64,000 nt of DNA from PSRJ01 sp963825305 (GTDB lineage: Bacteria; Acidobacteriota; Terriglobia; Bryobacterales; Bryobacteraceae), in NCBI GenBank assembly GCA_963825305.1, contig CAWGTA010000008.1:682001-746000 (forward strand), given 5' to 3'. Below the pieces are notes generated by a model. It had not been told where the DNA came from and searched no databases. It worked only from the letters and a program-made list of their open reading frames with translations. Below, piece by piece: positions 7,191 to 15,842 of the stretch. How positions within the stretch are numbered: the stretch's first letter is position 1; the number at the start of each line of letters is the position of its first letter. The position numbers and the translations under genes are program-made.

Positions 7191-10168
7191 AACGTTTGCC
7201 CTATCGAAAAGAAGAACTGAAAATGATTGACGCTCTGCTCCACGCATTTGCTGGCAACTCCCGGCGGCGGGGAGCAGGGATTGACGCCGGCGTTGACCAG
7301 ATCCTGCTCACTGCCCTTGAAGCCGAAGAAACGCGGCGGATTGATGCTATAAGCCAGGTCCACCCGAACCGGACCAATGGGAGTGCGGTAGCGCAAGCCG
7401 AAACCGACGGCGTGCACCATGTAGTCAAAATCCCCAAGATCGCGCTGCTTCACGCGGAATGACAAATTGCCCAGGCTGGAATAAACATTGCCCGCATCGT
7501 GAAACAACACGCCTCCCACATTGTCGCCGATCAAGGGAAAGCGGAGTTCGGTTTGATTGAAGAAGAGTGCGGTGCCACCCAGCGGGAACCCGGTCGAGGG
7601 GTCGCGCGGACCAGCCTGAAAGTCCGGGAAGCCGCGGTTGGAGTTTGCGCCGCCGGCAAAAAACCGCTCCGGCAAGGGAATCGCGTCGAGCACGTCCCCT
7701 TGGAAATGGAAGGCGTAGATATCGCCGAACTCGGTGCTGCGAGCTAGAACGAGCTTCTTTCCAATAGGGTGATAGGTGGCGTTGCGGGCCAGAAAACGCA
7801 GAAAATTTCTCTCCGAGCCGAGGAAGTGTTCCGCAAGGCCGATGTCCAGAGTATTGTAGATACCACGGTGCGGGTCCAACGGATCGTCGCGTCGGTCCTG
7901 AATCAGGTTTCCCGATACCAAGCCGAGGAGCACGGGTTGCGACAGCAGCGGGATCAATAACGGATCGATCTTAAGAGTGCCCTGATCCACACTTACCCGG
8001 CGATAGGTATACCCGTATACCAGGGTTGTGGCCTTCGAGAGGCGTTGGGTAAGTTGCATGCCGACCTCCTCCCTCTTGTAGTCGAAGGTACGCACATCGC
8101 GCGAGTCTTGAAATAACGTGGTAAACGAGAGGCTCAATTTGTCCTGGTTCCGGAAACGCGGCCAAGTATAGGTCAGCAGCGCCAGTCGTTCCAGGGTGGA
8201 GAGGCGGGTCCGCAGGCTGAGACTGTGGGCGAGCCCCCAAATGTCATTGCGCGTGATGTTAAAGGAGACGCGCGGGGAGAAGCCGGTAGCCCCCGCCGGC
8301 GCATCCAGGCACGTTTGGCATCCTCCAATGCGCGCCAACTCTGCGCCGAGGCCTACCGCCGCCGAGTAACGGCGGGCCTCATCGATGTCGAACAACACAT
8401 ATTTGGAAGGGGTGTCACCGTCGGGGTCCTGAATGGCAGCATTGATGCGTTGGAACACGCCCAGATCGTACAAGCGGCGCTGCGCGTCGGAGATTGCGGT
8501 GGGAGATAAGGGATCTCCTGGGTTCATTCGTAACGCCCGATACACCAGTCCCGGGCGAGTCGCCTGGAGCCCGCCCACCAGCACCTGCCGGATGGATTGT
8601 TGCGGTCCCTCATCGATCATGAAGCGCAAGTCGATACGATTGGGCTGCTCCGCCGGCCGGGCGCTCCACTCGAAGGTCACTTGCGGAAATCCGCCTTGAA
8701 AATAACGAGCCAGAATGGTGTCACGATCCACCGCCACATTGAATTCGCTGTACGGCTGTCCTGCGGAGGAACTGAGGGTCGCTAGAATCTCAGCCTTATT
8801 CAGTTTTTGGATGCCATCTACGGTCAAGCTGTTGACAAAATACTGGGGGCCCTCCACGATCTGGATGGACACTCCGAGGTCGTTCTCCCGGCCCTGGTAG
8901 TCATCGATCACCCGATGCGTCACTTTGACGTCGCGAAACCCATTGGATTGGTAGAGGCTAGTGATGGCGTTCTCGTCGCGCTTTAGAAGCGCTTCGCTGT
9001 AGCGGCCGCGGGGGTATTGAAGGAACGAGGCCACCTGCAACAACATTCGCTCACGAATCGTGTCGGTGGCGAAGTAGTGGTTGCCAGTAATTTCCAGAGC
9101 CACGAGTCTGTGCCGCGGCCCGCGGTTCACCAGATAGTCGAGAGATGCCTGATCGTTCTTGACGCTCTGCTCTTTGAATTCGACCTCGGCCTCGAAGTAC
9201 CCTTCGGACTGCAGGTAGTCCCGCAGGTTGCGCGCACCCTCCGCCAACAGATCATGATCCACCGTGTGCTCTTCAAAAACCGGCACATACTGCCGCAGCT
9301 TCTTCTGCGAGATACTGGCTCCAATAGCGTTCACTTGAATGCGGGGGCCGGCGTCGATATTGAGAGTCGGCAAGGCGGATTGTGTCTCGGGGTCGATGCG
9401 AATCTGTTCCAGCTCGACTTTGGCTTCGAAGCGGTCGGCCTTCCGGTACAGCGCTTCCACTCCATTGGTCGCTTCCCGTACACGGGCTTGTGTCATCGGT
9501 TTCCATGTATGGAGCAGCCAGCGGCGCCACTCGGTGGCGCGAATGATCTTGGTGGGATCCATTTTGAGGTCGCCCTTCAGCGTAGGCGCGGTGAACCGTG
9601 CGCGGGGGCCGCTGTTCACTTCGAAGCGGATGTGGACCTGCTGGTATTTGGAATCGTAGTCGAAAACAGGACGAATGGTGGGGCGGTATAGGCCGTTGTT
9701 CTCCAGCAGCCGGCGCTGGAGTTCGATGGCCTGCTGCAATTTGGCTTCGGTGTAGGGCTGTCCCAGATCGAGCTGCGTAGCATTCTCGAGTTGACCGGAG
9801 TTAGGCGGGCCGGAGAGCTTTCCCGCTACGTGGACATTGCCGATGAACCAACTGTTCTTGGTAAGAAAACGGATGATCACACCGCCGTTGTAGGGCTCGG
9901 CATCCACTTGGATATCGGCATAGCGTCCCGTGGCAAAAAGGCGTTGGATACTGGCATGAAGATCGGTCTGGCGCAGTGGCTGGCCGCGCTTCAGAGGAAG
10001 GATTGCAAAGAGCTCGCTGGCTTCGAGCGGCTGATTGATCGGGTCAAACTGGATGTTGACAACCGTGAGCCCCTCGTACTTCTGAGCCTGACCTTCCAGC
10101 TCAGGAGGTGCAGCTGCCCAAGCCAGCAAGACCAGGGATAGGGCGAGCAGCGGGCGCACCACCATCAT
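7187..10168 (-). CDS. Omp85 family outer-membrane assembly protein (BamA/TamA-like)
   Basis: A 993-residue outer-membrane protein that inserts beta-barrel proteins. A signal peptide (about residues 1-25, ALSLVLLAWAAA) precedes a long periplasmic region with several POTRA-type repeats (strands such as GLTVVNIQFDPI, RYADIQVDAEPYNGGV, VDGIQKLNKAEIL). The Omp85 barrel follows from about residue 600 (GFSPRVSFNITRNDIWG, FFAGGANSNRGF with the conserved RGF loop) and ends in phenylalanine (SIGQTF), the usual C-terminal signal. The start at 10168 gives a compact signal peptide; an ATG at 10186 is also possible. The adjacent SurA-like and tamB genes suggest one transcription unit for envelope assembly. 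The number of POTRA domains exceeds that of TamA, so BamA versus TamA is undecided. Confidence 0.88.
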   Translation of the reverse strand: MMVVRPLLALSLVLLAWAAAPPELEGQAQKYEGLTVVNIQFDPINQPLEASELFAILPLKRGQPLRQTDLHASIQRLFATGRYADIQVDAEPYNGGVIIRFLTKNSWFIGNVHVAGKLSGPPNSGQLENATQLDLGQPYTEAKLQQAIELQRRLLENNGLYRPTIRPVFDYDSKYQQVHIRFEVNSGPRARFTAPTLKGDLKMDPTKIIRATEWRRWLLHTWKPMTQARVREATNGVEALYRKADRFEAKVELEQIRIDPETQSALPTLNIDAGPRIQVNAIGASISQKKLRQYVPVFEEHTVDHDLLAEGARNLRDYLQSEGYFEAEVEFKEQSVKNDQASLDYLVNRGPRHRLVALEITGNHYFATDTIRERMLLQVASFLQYPRGRYSEALLKRDENAITSLYQSNGFRDVKVTHRVIDDYQGRENDLGVSIQIVEGPQYFVNSLTVDGIQKLNKAEILATLSSSAGQPYSEFNVAVDRDTILARYFQGGFPQVTFEWSARPAEQPNRIDLRFMIDEGPQQSIRQVLVGGLQATRPGLVYRALRMNPGDPLSPTAISDAQRRLYDLGVFQRINAAIQDPDGDTPSKYVLFDIDEARRYSAAVGLGAELARIGGCQTCLDAPAGATGFSPRVSFNITRNDIWGLAHSLSLRTRLSTLERLALLTYTWPRFRNQDKLSLSFTTLFQDSRDVRTFDYKREEVGMQLTQRLSKATTLVYGYTYRRVSVDQGTLKIDPLLIPLLSQPVLLGLVSGNLIQDRRDDPLDPHRGIYNTLDIGLAEHFLGSERNFLRFLARNATYHPIGKKLVLARSTEFGDIYAFHFQGDVLDAIPLPERFFAGGANSNRGFPDFQAGPRDPSTGFPLGGTALFFNQTELRFPLIGDNVGGVLFHDAGNVYSSLGNLSFRVKQRDLGDFDYMVHAVGFGLRYRTPIGPVRVDLAYSINPPRFFGFKGSEQDLVNAGVNPCSPPPGVASKCVEQSVNHFQFFFSIGQTF

Positions 10169-10201
10169 GATACCCTGCCGGGGCATGGTACAACTTCAGA
10201 A

Positions 10202-10870
10202 ATGAGCGATGTGATCCACCGTACTTTTTCCGCCCGTTTGGATTGCCGCTACCTGCTGCAAGCGCCGGCTGCCGTGGATTCCGAAACCACGCTGGTGGTA
10301 GCGCTACATGGGTTCGGAGCTAATGCCGAAACCATGCTGCACCTGACCCGGAAACTGTTCGGCGGGCCTTCGGTGATCGCCGCGCTGCAAGGCCCGAATC
10401 AATTCTTCCTGGGGGAGAAGAACCGCGAAGTGGGTTATGGGTGGATCACTAATCGCTTTCCCGCCGACTCGATCCGTCTGCATCGCGACATGGTGTTGCA
10501 TGTGCTGGCGGAAGTGGGCCGCGAGTTCGGCATCCCTGCAGCACGGCATCTGCTAGCCGGTTTCTCGCAATCGGTAGGATTGAATTACAGGCTGGCCGCT
10601 ACGTGCCCCGACGCCGTCCGCGGCGTGATCGCCGTTTGCGGCGGCCTGCCCAGCGATTGGGATGAGGGCGACTACGAGCCAGTGAAAGCAGCCCTGCTCC
10701 ATATTGCCCGGCGCGAGGATGAGTACTATCCGCCGTCTGTGACGGAGCACTACGCGGCGCGGTTGCGAAGGCGCGCCTCAGATGTAGAATTCCATTTGTT
10801 GGATGGCGGCCATCGCATGCCCTCCAACGGCAACCTTATTGTGGACCCGTGGGTGCGGCGCATCGTATGA
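10202..10870 (+). CDS. Alpha/beta-hydrolase, phospholipase/carboxylesterase-like
   Basis: A 222-residue cytoplasmic hydrolase. It has LVVALHGFGANAETM (oxyanion-hole HGFG) near residue 30, the nucleophile elbow GFSQS near residue 120, an acidic stretch ARREDEYYPP supplying the catalytic Asp/Glu, and GGHRMP near the end supplying the histidine. This is the layout of the esterase/phospholipase family that includes carboxylesterase 2-like enzymes, which cleave short-chain esters. The substrate is unknown. It is divergent from the Omp85 gene and overlaps the cupin gene downstream by ATGA, so the two are translationally coupled. Confidence 0.82.
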   Translation: MSDVIHRTFSARLDCRYLLQAPAAVDSETTLVVALHGFGANAETMLHLTRKLFGGPSVIAALQGPNQFFLGEKNREVGYGWITNRFPADSIRLHRDMVLHVLAEVGREFGIPAARHLLAGFSQSVGLNYRLAATCPDAVRGVIAVCGGLPSDWDEGDYEPVKAALLHIARREDEYYPPSVTEHYAARLRRRASDVEFHLLDGGHRMPSNGNLIVDPWVRRIV

Positions 10871-11196
10871 CCTTTAAGAACATTCGCGAGGCTGTACGCT
10901 TCTCCGGCGAGAAGATGACGAAGGTGAATTTGTTCGAGACGGAGCGCATGTTCTGCGATGTGTACGGTCTCGATCCCGGCCAGGAGCAGAAGGTGCATGC
11001 TCACGATGGAGCGGACAAGGTTTACGTGGTGGTGGAAGGCAGCGGCACTTTCCGCGTCGGTGTCGACGAGCGCCAACTTGGTCCGGAGACAGTGGTGCTG
11101 GCGCCGTCCGGCGTGGAACACGGCGTTCGCAATACGGCAGACACGCGCATGACGCTGCTGGTGTTCATGGCGCCCAATCCGAACGTTCGCCGCTAG
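10867..11196 (+). CDS. Single-domain cupin protein
   Basis: A 109-residue small beta-barrel protein. Cupin motif 1 is visible as KVHAHDGADKVYVVVEGSG: two histidines are present and the usual glutamate position is a lysine. Motif 2 is APSGVEHGVRN with the third histidine. It probably binds a metal and a small ligand; enzyme or sensor role is not clear. The start ATG overlaps the esterase stop (ATGA), so I took it rather than the in-frame codon 18 bases upstream. The two genes probably act on the same small molecule, which is inference. Confidence 0.8.
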   Translation: MTFKNIREAVRFSGEKMTKVNLFETERMFCDVYGLDPGQEQKVHAHDGADKVYVVVEGSGTFRVGVDERQLGPETVVLAPSGVEHGVRNTADTRMTLLVFMAPNPNVRR

Positions 11197-11238
11197 TGGT
11201 CTAGGTCACAAATAACAGGCCCTATCTTCCTGCTTCTC

Positions 11239-11330
11239 GTGAGGCAGACCATCATTGTTTGTGGTCTGCCAGGGCTTTTGCGCCGCTTTGCGGCGCTGGC
11301 AGACGACGGAAACCGATCGTCCGCCCTACA
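11239..11330. repeat. Degraded GTGGGGC-type palindromic repeat, copy 2
   Basis: Begins GTGAGGCAGACC and ends GTCCGCCCTAC, with inner inverted segments (GCAGACC / GGTCTGCC and CGCCGC / GCGGCG). Its right half, GGCAGACGACGGAAACCGAT and the bases after it, matches the reverse complement of the left half of the copy at 32655-32723 with few changes. It lies between the cupin gene and the convergent hydrolase gene. Confidence 0.6.
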
Positions 11331-11343
11331 GAAATAAACTGGC

Positions 11344-12216
11344 CTACCGAAAGCGCGTGGAGCAAAAGGCGGCGGACCAGGCCGACTGCCAGCCAGCCGT
11401 GCCCATCGCCGGCGGAGGGGATCCATCGGGTGGAACATCGACGGGCAGGGTAATCGCGGGGGCCGGCGAAGGGTTGATCGGGAGGTAGTCCCCGTGGTCG
11501 AAGTCCCAGTTGCCGGGGAGCTCGAATGGTGCCTGGAAGTTGCCTGGCCTGGGGCTGGCGGGACCATCATGACCCAAAGCTGCACGCCACCACGGATGCC
11601 CCTCGGCAATGATTCCTGCGAATAAATTACCCAGCGGAAATATCTCCGAGAGCACCTCGTCTTTTTTGGATGCGAGAACCGAGATTTCCCCAACCTTGGC
11701 CGCGGCCGCTTGGAACTCCGTGTTGAGGCAGTTGTCGTCGATGGCGCCGGCCATGACCGTGACCCGCCGCACCGGCCGATTCATTTGGGAAATGGTCTCC
11801 AGTACAATGCGGGCTCCCAGGCTGTGCGAGGCGAAGGAAATGCTTGCCGCGTTACCAAAGTTGGCATCCAGAAACGGAGCGATCAGGCCGCCCGCTTCGT
11901 CGGCGATCCGGGGCTCTTCCGGATAGTCCAGACCGTGCGCCCAGATTGAGTCCCCGGGCCACAACAGACCCATAAACACAGACGGGGCCGCGAGTTGAAG
12001 TAGTCCCTCCCAATGAGACAGGCTTTCGATTCCGTCCGCGCGATTCACATTGAATCCGTGAGTCGCAATCAGAACGTGCCGTCCCTGGATATCGGCGAGC
12101 AACTGCGCTTTGTCCAGGCTTGCATAATTGCCGATGCTGGTGCCCTGGTTCATCGCTACGGAGGCGGCCAGATTGCCACCAACCGTCGAGAGGCGAACAT
12201 CGAGAAATCGTGTCAT
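11344..12216 (-). CDS. Alpha/beta-hydrolase of DUF900-like type
   Basis: A 290-residue protein with a lipase-like core: HVLIATHGFNVNRADG near residue 48 gives the oxyanion HGF, and SFASHSLGARIVLE near residue 130 gives the nucleophile elbow (SHSLG). A serine hydrolase of the DUF900/alpha-beta family is the best fit. The last 70 residues are Pro-rich and low in complexity. No signal peptide is evident. It starts 7 nt after the stop of the membrane-protein gene at 12224-12922, so the two probably form a two-gene unit. Function is unknown. Confidence 0.72.
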   Translation of the reverse strand: MTRFLDVRLSTVGGNLAASVAMNQGTSIGNYASLDKAQLLADIQGRHVLIATHGFNVNRADGIESLSHWEGLLQLAAPSVFMGLLWPGDSIWAHGLDYPEEPRIADEAGGLIAPFLDANFGNAASISFASHSLGARIVLETISQMNRPVRRVTVMAGAIDDNCLNTEFQAAAAKVGEISVLASKKDEVLSEIFPLGNLFAGIIAEGHPWWRAALGHDGPASPRPGNFQAPFELPGNWDFDHGDYLPINPSPAPAITLPVDVPPDGSPPPAMGTAGWQSAWSAAFCSTRFR

Positions 12217-12223
12217 AAGTGAC

Positions 12224-12922
12224 CTACTTCTTTACCAGCTGCAGCGTGTTCACAGCAGTTGCCAGAGCGGTAGACACGTCCTTGGCGATGGGAGCTAATG
12301 GCGTGGCCAAGAGGCCCACCAGCACAGACTGGGCGATGTCCAGCGGCCAACTCGCCTGGCTGCCTGCGTTCTGCAGAATGATTCCGGCGAAAACTGCAAG
12401 CAGTATAGAGATCACGACCGCCCAGGCCCGCGTCCCGTTGCGATAAGTCTGGTCGGCGCGCTGGTAGGCCTCGTCGACCAATGCAGTCAAAATCAGATCG
12501 AAGCGGGCGAAGACATCGGACTGGGCTGGGGTAAGCGGGGTTCCAGTCGCAATGCTTGCCGCGACGGCAGGGAGGACGGCGGGGTCCACGCCGGTTGCGT
12601 TCCCTAGCGCTGCGGCATTGCCCGGGTCAAGGTTCAGCTTGATGAGGGACTTGGCAATGGACTTCTGGCTGCCCAGATCTGTCCCGTTGAACCAGTTCGC
12701 CTGCAGCGTTGCCAGTATTTTCTGTTGGGAAAGCGTATTGACTGGCTGTGCCGCCACGTTGACGCTCGGTGTCAATTCCGTAACCGCTGTACGTATTCCA
12801 CCAAAGCCGATATGGTTCACTCCCCCACCGAACACTTTGGTCGCATCCACCAAGCCGGCAGCCGCGGTGCCCAATCCTCCGATGGCTGTGACCACTTGTG
12901 GCAGAGTCTGCAGTCCGATCAT
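12224..12922 (-). CDS. Unknown membrane protein, 232 residues
   Basis: Not recognised. The first half is Gly/Ala/Val-rich (QTLPQVVTAIGGLGTAAAGL) and soluble or amphipathic. A helical middle part (TPAQSDVFARFDLILTALVDEAYQRADQ) leads to two predicted membrane segments near residues 167-186 (AVVISILLAVFAGIILQNAG) and 193-212 (LDIAQSVLVGLLATPLAPIA). The C-terminus is short and basic. It sits 7 nt upstream of the DUF900-like hydrolase gene and is probably co-transcribed with it. Confidence 0.65.
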   Translation of the reverse strand: MIGLQTLPQVVTAIGGLGTAAAGLVDATKVFGGGVNHIGFGGIRTAVTELTPSVNVAAQPVNTLSQQKILATLQANWFNGTDLGSQKSIAKSLIKLNLDPGNAAALGNATGVDPAVLPAVAASIATGTPLTPAQSDVFARFDLILTALVDEAYQRADQTYRNGTRAWAVVISILLAVFAGIILQNAGSQASWPLDIAQSVLVGLLATPLAPIAKDVSTALATAVNTLQLVKK

Positions 12923-13023
12923 GCGATTCGCCTCCTCGTTCCGTCACACTATAACCGCGCGAAATGCCAGAGGAAAGGACAACCGGCGCTTACCGGGCCG
13001 CGACCGTCAGGGAGCGGAGGTTG

Positions 13024-13752
13024 CTACTCCAGCTTCCACAGAATCTGCCGGAGCATCCCCAACACTACCGGCGCATCGCGCGCGGATAGGTTAAGGCGGC
13101 GAACCAGGCGGCGCACCTTCTCCTCTGTGGAAGCCGCGATCCGCGGATTCACATACCCGCTCCGCCGCAAGACATCTAGCAGCAGCGCGGTGACCTGTTC
13201 GGTTTCCGCGGCGGAGGCAGACTGGATCTTCCCGGGCCGTGCCGCCGCGGCCTTGGCATCGCGCGTCAACTCGTAGAGGCACAGCGCCACCGCCTGGCCC
13301 AGGTTCATAGAAAGGTCGGCGCTCACGGTAGGGATACGCATCAGCCAATGGCAGTGACTCAGATCCTCGTTCGACAAACCGAATTTCTCGGAGCCGAACA
13401 GCAGCGCCACCGGACCGTTCTCAAGCGCCCTCCGTATGGATCGCGCGCCGTACTCCAGACGTCGGATGGAATGCTGCAACTCGCGATGTCCTACCGAAGT
13501 GGTGCCGACCACCAGGCGGCAGTCGCCGGCGGCATCCGCCACCGACACGCATTCTTCGGCGGCTTTCAACAGGGGCGCCGCGCCCACCGCGGAGCGCGCC
13601 TCCCGGAACGCCACGTCGTACGGGTTGACCACGCGCAGGCGCGAGAAACCGAAGTTCGCCATGGCCCGCGCAGCCGCACCCAGATTGAGCGGATTGCGGG
13701 TCGATACCATCACCACGCGGAGGTTGGAACGGAGTTCGTCGCCGATAGTCAT
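13024..13752 (-). CDS. SpoU/TrmJ-type RNA 2'-O-methyltransferase
   Basis: A 242-residue SPOUT-class enzyme. The motifs run in family order: NPLNLGAAARAMANFGFSRL (motif 1), ALLFGSEKFGLSNEDLSHC with the GSE segment, and SMNLGQAVALCLYEL (motif 3 of the trefoil-knot SAM site). The last 70 residues are a helical extension typical of TrmJ, which methylates position 32 of tRNA. A related rRNA or tRNA target is possible, so I give no symbol. The gene stands alone between an unknown operon and the ribosomal genes, which run the other way. Confidence 0.82.
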   Translation of the reverse strand: MTIGDELRSNLRVVMVSTRNPLNLGAAARAMANFGFSRLRVVNPYDVAFREARSAVGAAPLLKAAEECVSVADAAGDCRLVVGTTSVGHRELQHSIRRLEYGARSIRRALENGPVALLFGSEKFGLSNEDLSHCHWLMRIPTVSADLSMNLGQAVALCLYELTRDAKAAAARPGKIQSASAAETEQVTALLLDVLRRSGYVNPRIAASTEEKVRRLVRRLNLSARDAPVVLGMLRQILWKLE

Positions 13753-13760
13753 AAAAGCAA

Positions 13761-13834
13761 TCAGTAATCAGTGATCAGTCATCAGTAATACGCTACCGGC
13801 TTCACAACTGACAACTGATCACTGAAAACTGACG
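13761..13834. repeat. Heptad palindrome, TCAGTNA x4 facing ACTGANN x4
   Basis: Four 7-bp units TCAGTAA, TCAGTGA, TCAGTCA, TCAGTAA (13761-13788) and four units ACTGACA, ACTGATC, ACTGAAA, ACTGACG (13807-13834) flank an 18-bp centre. The arms are near reverse complements. The element lies between the divergent TrmJ-like and rplM genes, just upstream of the rplM promoter. Confidence 0.8.
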
Positions 13835-13846
13835 GTTCAAGGCCAT

Positions 13847-13876
13847 TTGACATCGACCCCTAACTACCGGTACGCT
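13847..13876 (+). promoter_or_regulatory. Sigma70-like promoter for rplM-rpsI
   Basis: A perfect TTGACA (13847-13852) is followed after 18 bp by TACGCT (13871-13876). The expected start of transcription near 13884 lies about 30 bases before the rplM ATG at 13913. Seen by eye; no score was computed. Confidence 0.6.
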
Positions 13877-13912
13877 AAATAGTTTGTAAGAGAGCACTGG
13901 AGACGTGTGTCA

Positions 13913-14345
13913 ATGAGTACCGAGTTTCCCTCCAAGAATGGCGTCGAACGCCACTGGCATGTCATCGACGCCGAGGGTGTAGTTTTGGGTAAGCTGGCCA
14001 GCAAGGCGGCTATGATCTTGATGGGCAAGACGAAACCAATCTACACGCCGTTCATCGATACGGGCGATCACGTGATCGTGATCAACGCCGACAAAGTCCG
14101 GGTTACCGGCCGAAAAGAAGAAGACAAAGTTTATCGCCACTTCACCGGATACCCCGGCGGGCTGGTGGAGAAGAGCTTGAAGCGGGTGCGCGCGGAACGG
14201 CCCATCCGCATCATCGAGGAGGCCATCCAGGGGATGCTTCCGAAGACCAAGCTCGGCAAACAGATGTACCGGAAATTGAAGGTCTACGCGGGTGACTCGC
14301 CATCCGCACGCGGCGCAGAAGCCAACCGCGTTGGCCGTGAAATAG
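13913..14345 (+). CDS. rplM: Ribosomal protein uL13, frame broken near its C-terminus
   Basis: Large-subunit ribosomal protein, normally about 143 residues. The N-terminal part (WHVIDAEGVVLGKLASKAA, YTPFIDTGDHVIVINADKV, GMLPKTKLGKQMYRKLKVYA) matches uL13 throughout. After VYAGDS the frame shifts: one extra C near 14300 moves the true tail HPHAAQKPTALAVK into another frame, where it ends with TAG at 14343-14345, just before rpsI. As an essential gene with an otherwise perfect tail, this is most likely a sequence error. I prefer the ATG at 13913 to the GTG at 13907. It forms the usual pair with rpsI. Confidence 0.92.
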
Positions 14346-14360
14346 CGGAAGGGATTGTTA

Positions 14361-14759
14361 GTGGCAGCGACGATAGTTCAGTATTTAGGTACGGGCCGCC
14401 GGAAGAGGTCGGTGGCTCGCGTGTTCTTGCGGCCCGGCAAGGGTGAAATTACGGTCAACAGCCGGGCATTCGATAATTATTTCCCGACGGAAAGCTCGCG
14501 CGCGGTGGTGCGGCAAGCGTTGCTGGCGACCGAGACCCTGGACAAGTTCGATGTCCTGATTCTCGCCGACGGCGGCGGCGTGGCCGGCCAGGCCGGCGCC
14601 GCCCGACTGGGAATTGCCCGGGCCCTGGTGGAGTTCAACGCGGAGCTGCGGCCACGGTTAAAGAAGCTCGGCTTCTTGACCCGCGACCCGCGTGCCCACG
14701 AGCGCAAGAAGTACGGCCAAAAGGGCGCTCGCAAGCGGTTCCAGTTCTCCAAACGGTAG
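14361..14759 (+). CDS. rpsI: Ribosomal protein uS9
   Basis: Small-subunit ribosomal protein of 132 residues, with the typical start VQYLGTGRRKRSVARV and the basic tail RKKYGQKGARKRFQFSKR that reaches the ribosomal P site. A strong GGAAGGGA Shine-Dalgarno (14347-14354) lies six bases before the GTG at 14361 and fixes that start; the TTG six bases upstream would abut the ribosome site directly. It follows rplM by 15 nt in the conserved L13-S9 operon. Confidence 0.95.
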   Translation: MAATIVQYLGTGRRKRSVARVFLRPGKGEITVNSRAFDNYFPTESSRAVVRQALLATETLDKFDVLILADGGGVAGQAGAARLGIARALVEFNAELRPRLKKLGFLTRDPRAHERKKYGQKGARKRFQFSKR

Positions 14760-14909
14760 GTTGTTTCATGAGGCTCCGAAAGGATGTAGTATCCAGTCCC
14801 TTCGGGCTTTTACTCACGATTCATTCAAGGGGCGATGTCCCCTTGACCAGAGAAGCTTTCCGGGCGCAAATCTCGCTTTGGGCGCGCTCTGAAGGAAACA
14901 GGAGGTAGT
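14760..14909 (+). promoter_or_regulatory. rpsB leader region with hairpin
   Basis: The 150 bp between rpsI and rpsB contain a stable hairpin, AAGGGG CGATG TCCCCTT (about 14828-14845), and a strong AGGAGGTAG ribosome-binding site just before the TTG start. rpsB mRNA leaders bind S2 for feedback control in several phyla. The hairpin could serve that purpose or be an attenuator, but it has no T run and I cannot match it to a known RNA family. Confidence 0.4.
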
Positions 14910-15824
14910 TTGCCGGCAATCAGCATGAAGGAATTGCTCGAAGCAGGCGTTCATTTCGGGCACCAGACCAAGCGCTGGAATCCGAAGATGAAGGAATACA
15001 TCTTCGGCGAACGCAATGGAATCTATATCATCGACCTGCAGAAGACGCTCAAGATGTTCAAGGATGCAGCGCGCTACGTAGGGGAGATGGCGGCACAGGG
15101 CAAAAACGTACTTTTCGTCGGCACCAAACGGCAGGCGCAGGAAGCCATCGCCGAAGAAGCTAACCGCTGCAGCATGTATTACGTGAATCAGCGGTGGCTG
15201 GGTGGCTTGCTCACCAACATGCTTACGGTGCAGAAGTCCATCAAACGGCTGAAAGAACTGGAAGCGATGGCGGCCATGGAAGGCGGCTACGCCGGCCGGC
15301 CCAAGAAAGAAATTATCCGGCTGGAGCGGGAGCGCAAGCACCTGGATTCGAACCTGGCGGGCATTAAAGACATGCCCGGCTTGCCGGATATCCTGTTCGT
15401 GATCGACTCCAATAAAGAAGCCATTGCGGTGAAGGAAGCGCGGCGGCTGGGCATCCCGGTGGTGGCGATCGTGGACACCAACTGCGATCCGGACGAAGTG
15501 GATTACGTGATTCCCGGCAACGACGATGCGCTGCGCGCCATCCGGCTATTTGCGAGCAAGATCGCCGATGCCGTGGTGGAAGGCCGTTCGCTCGCGTCGG
15601 AGCAGGACTTCACGGCCGACAAGATAGTGACCGATGAGACTCCGGCCGAACAGAGCATGGAGGAGTATACGGAATACGTGGATGCCAAGGTTCTCAATGA
15701 GATCATGGCGGAAAGCCTGAGCCTGGAAGAGGATCCGCCGGCCGCTTCGCATCGAAAAGGCCCGGCTTCGGAGACCGTGGAGCCCGCCTCTGAACCGGCG
15801 GTCACCAGCGAGAGCGGACACTAG
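14910..15824 (+). CDS. rpsB: Ribosomal protein uS2
   Basis: Small-subunit ribosomal protein S2, 304 residues. The core is canonical (MKELLEAGVHFGHQTKRWNP, NVLFVGTKRQAQEAI, VNQRWLGGLLTN, PDEVDYVIPGNDDALRAIR). About 60 residues beyond the normal end form an acidic, Pro/Ser-rich tail (EEDPPAASHRKGPASETVEP), as seen in some Acidobacteriota S2 proteins. The TTG start is supported by the AGGAGGTAG site upstream and by alignment with the family N-terminus. It begins the rpsB-tsf-pyrH-frr group. Confidence 0.95.
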   Translation: MPAISMKELLEAGVHFGHQTKRWNPKMKEYIFGERNGIYIIDLQKTLKMFKDAARYVGEMAAQGKNVLFVGTKRQAQEAIAEEANRCSMYYVNQRWLGGLLTNMLTVQKSIKRLKELEAMAAMEGGYAGRPKKEIIRLERERKHLDSNLAGIKDMPGLPDILFVIDSNKEAIAVKEARRLGIPVVAIVDTNCDPDEVDYVIPGNDDALRAIRLFASKIADAVVEGRSLASEQDFTADKIVTDETPAEQSMEEYTEYVDAKVLNEIMAESLSLEEDPPAASHRKGPASETVEPASEPAVTSESGH

Positions 15825-15842
15825 GAACCAGGACCGCTCCCC

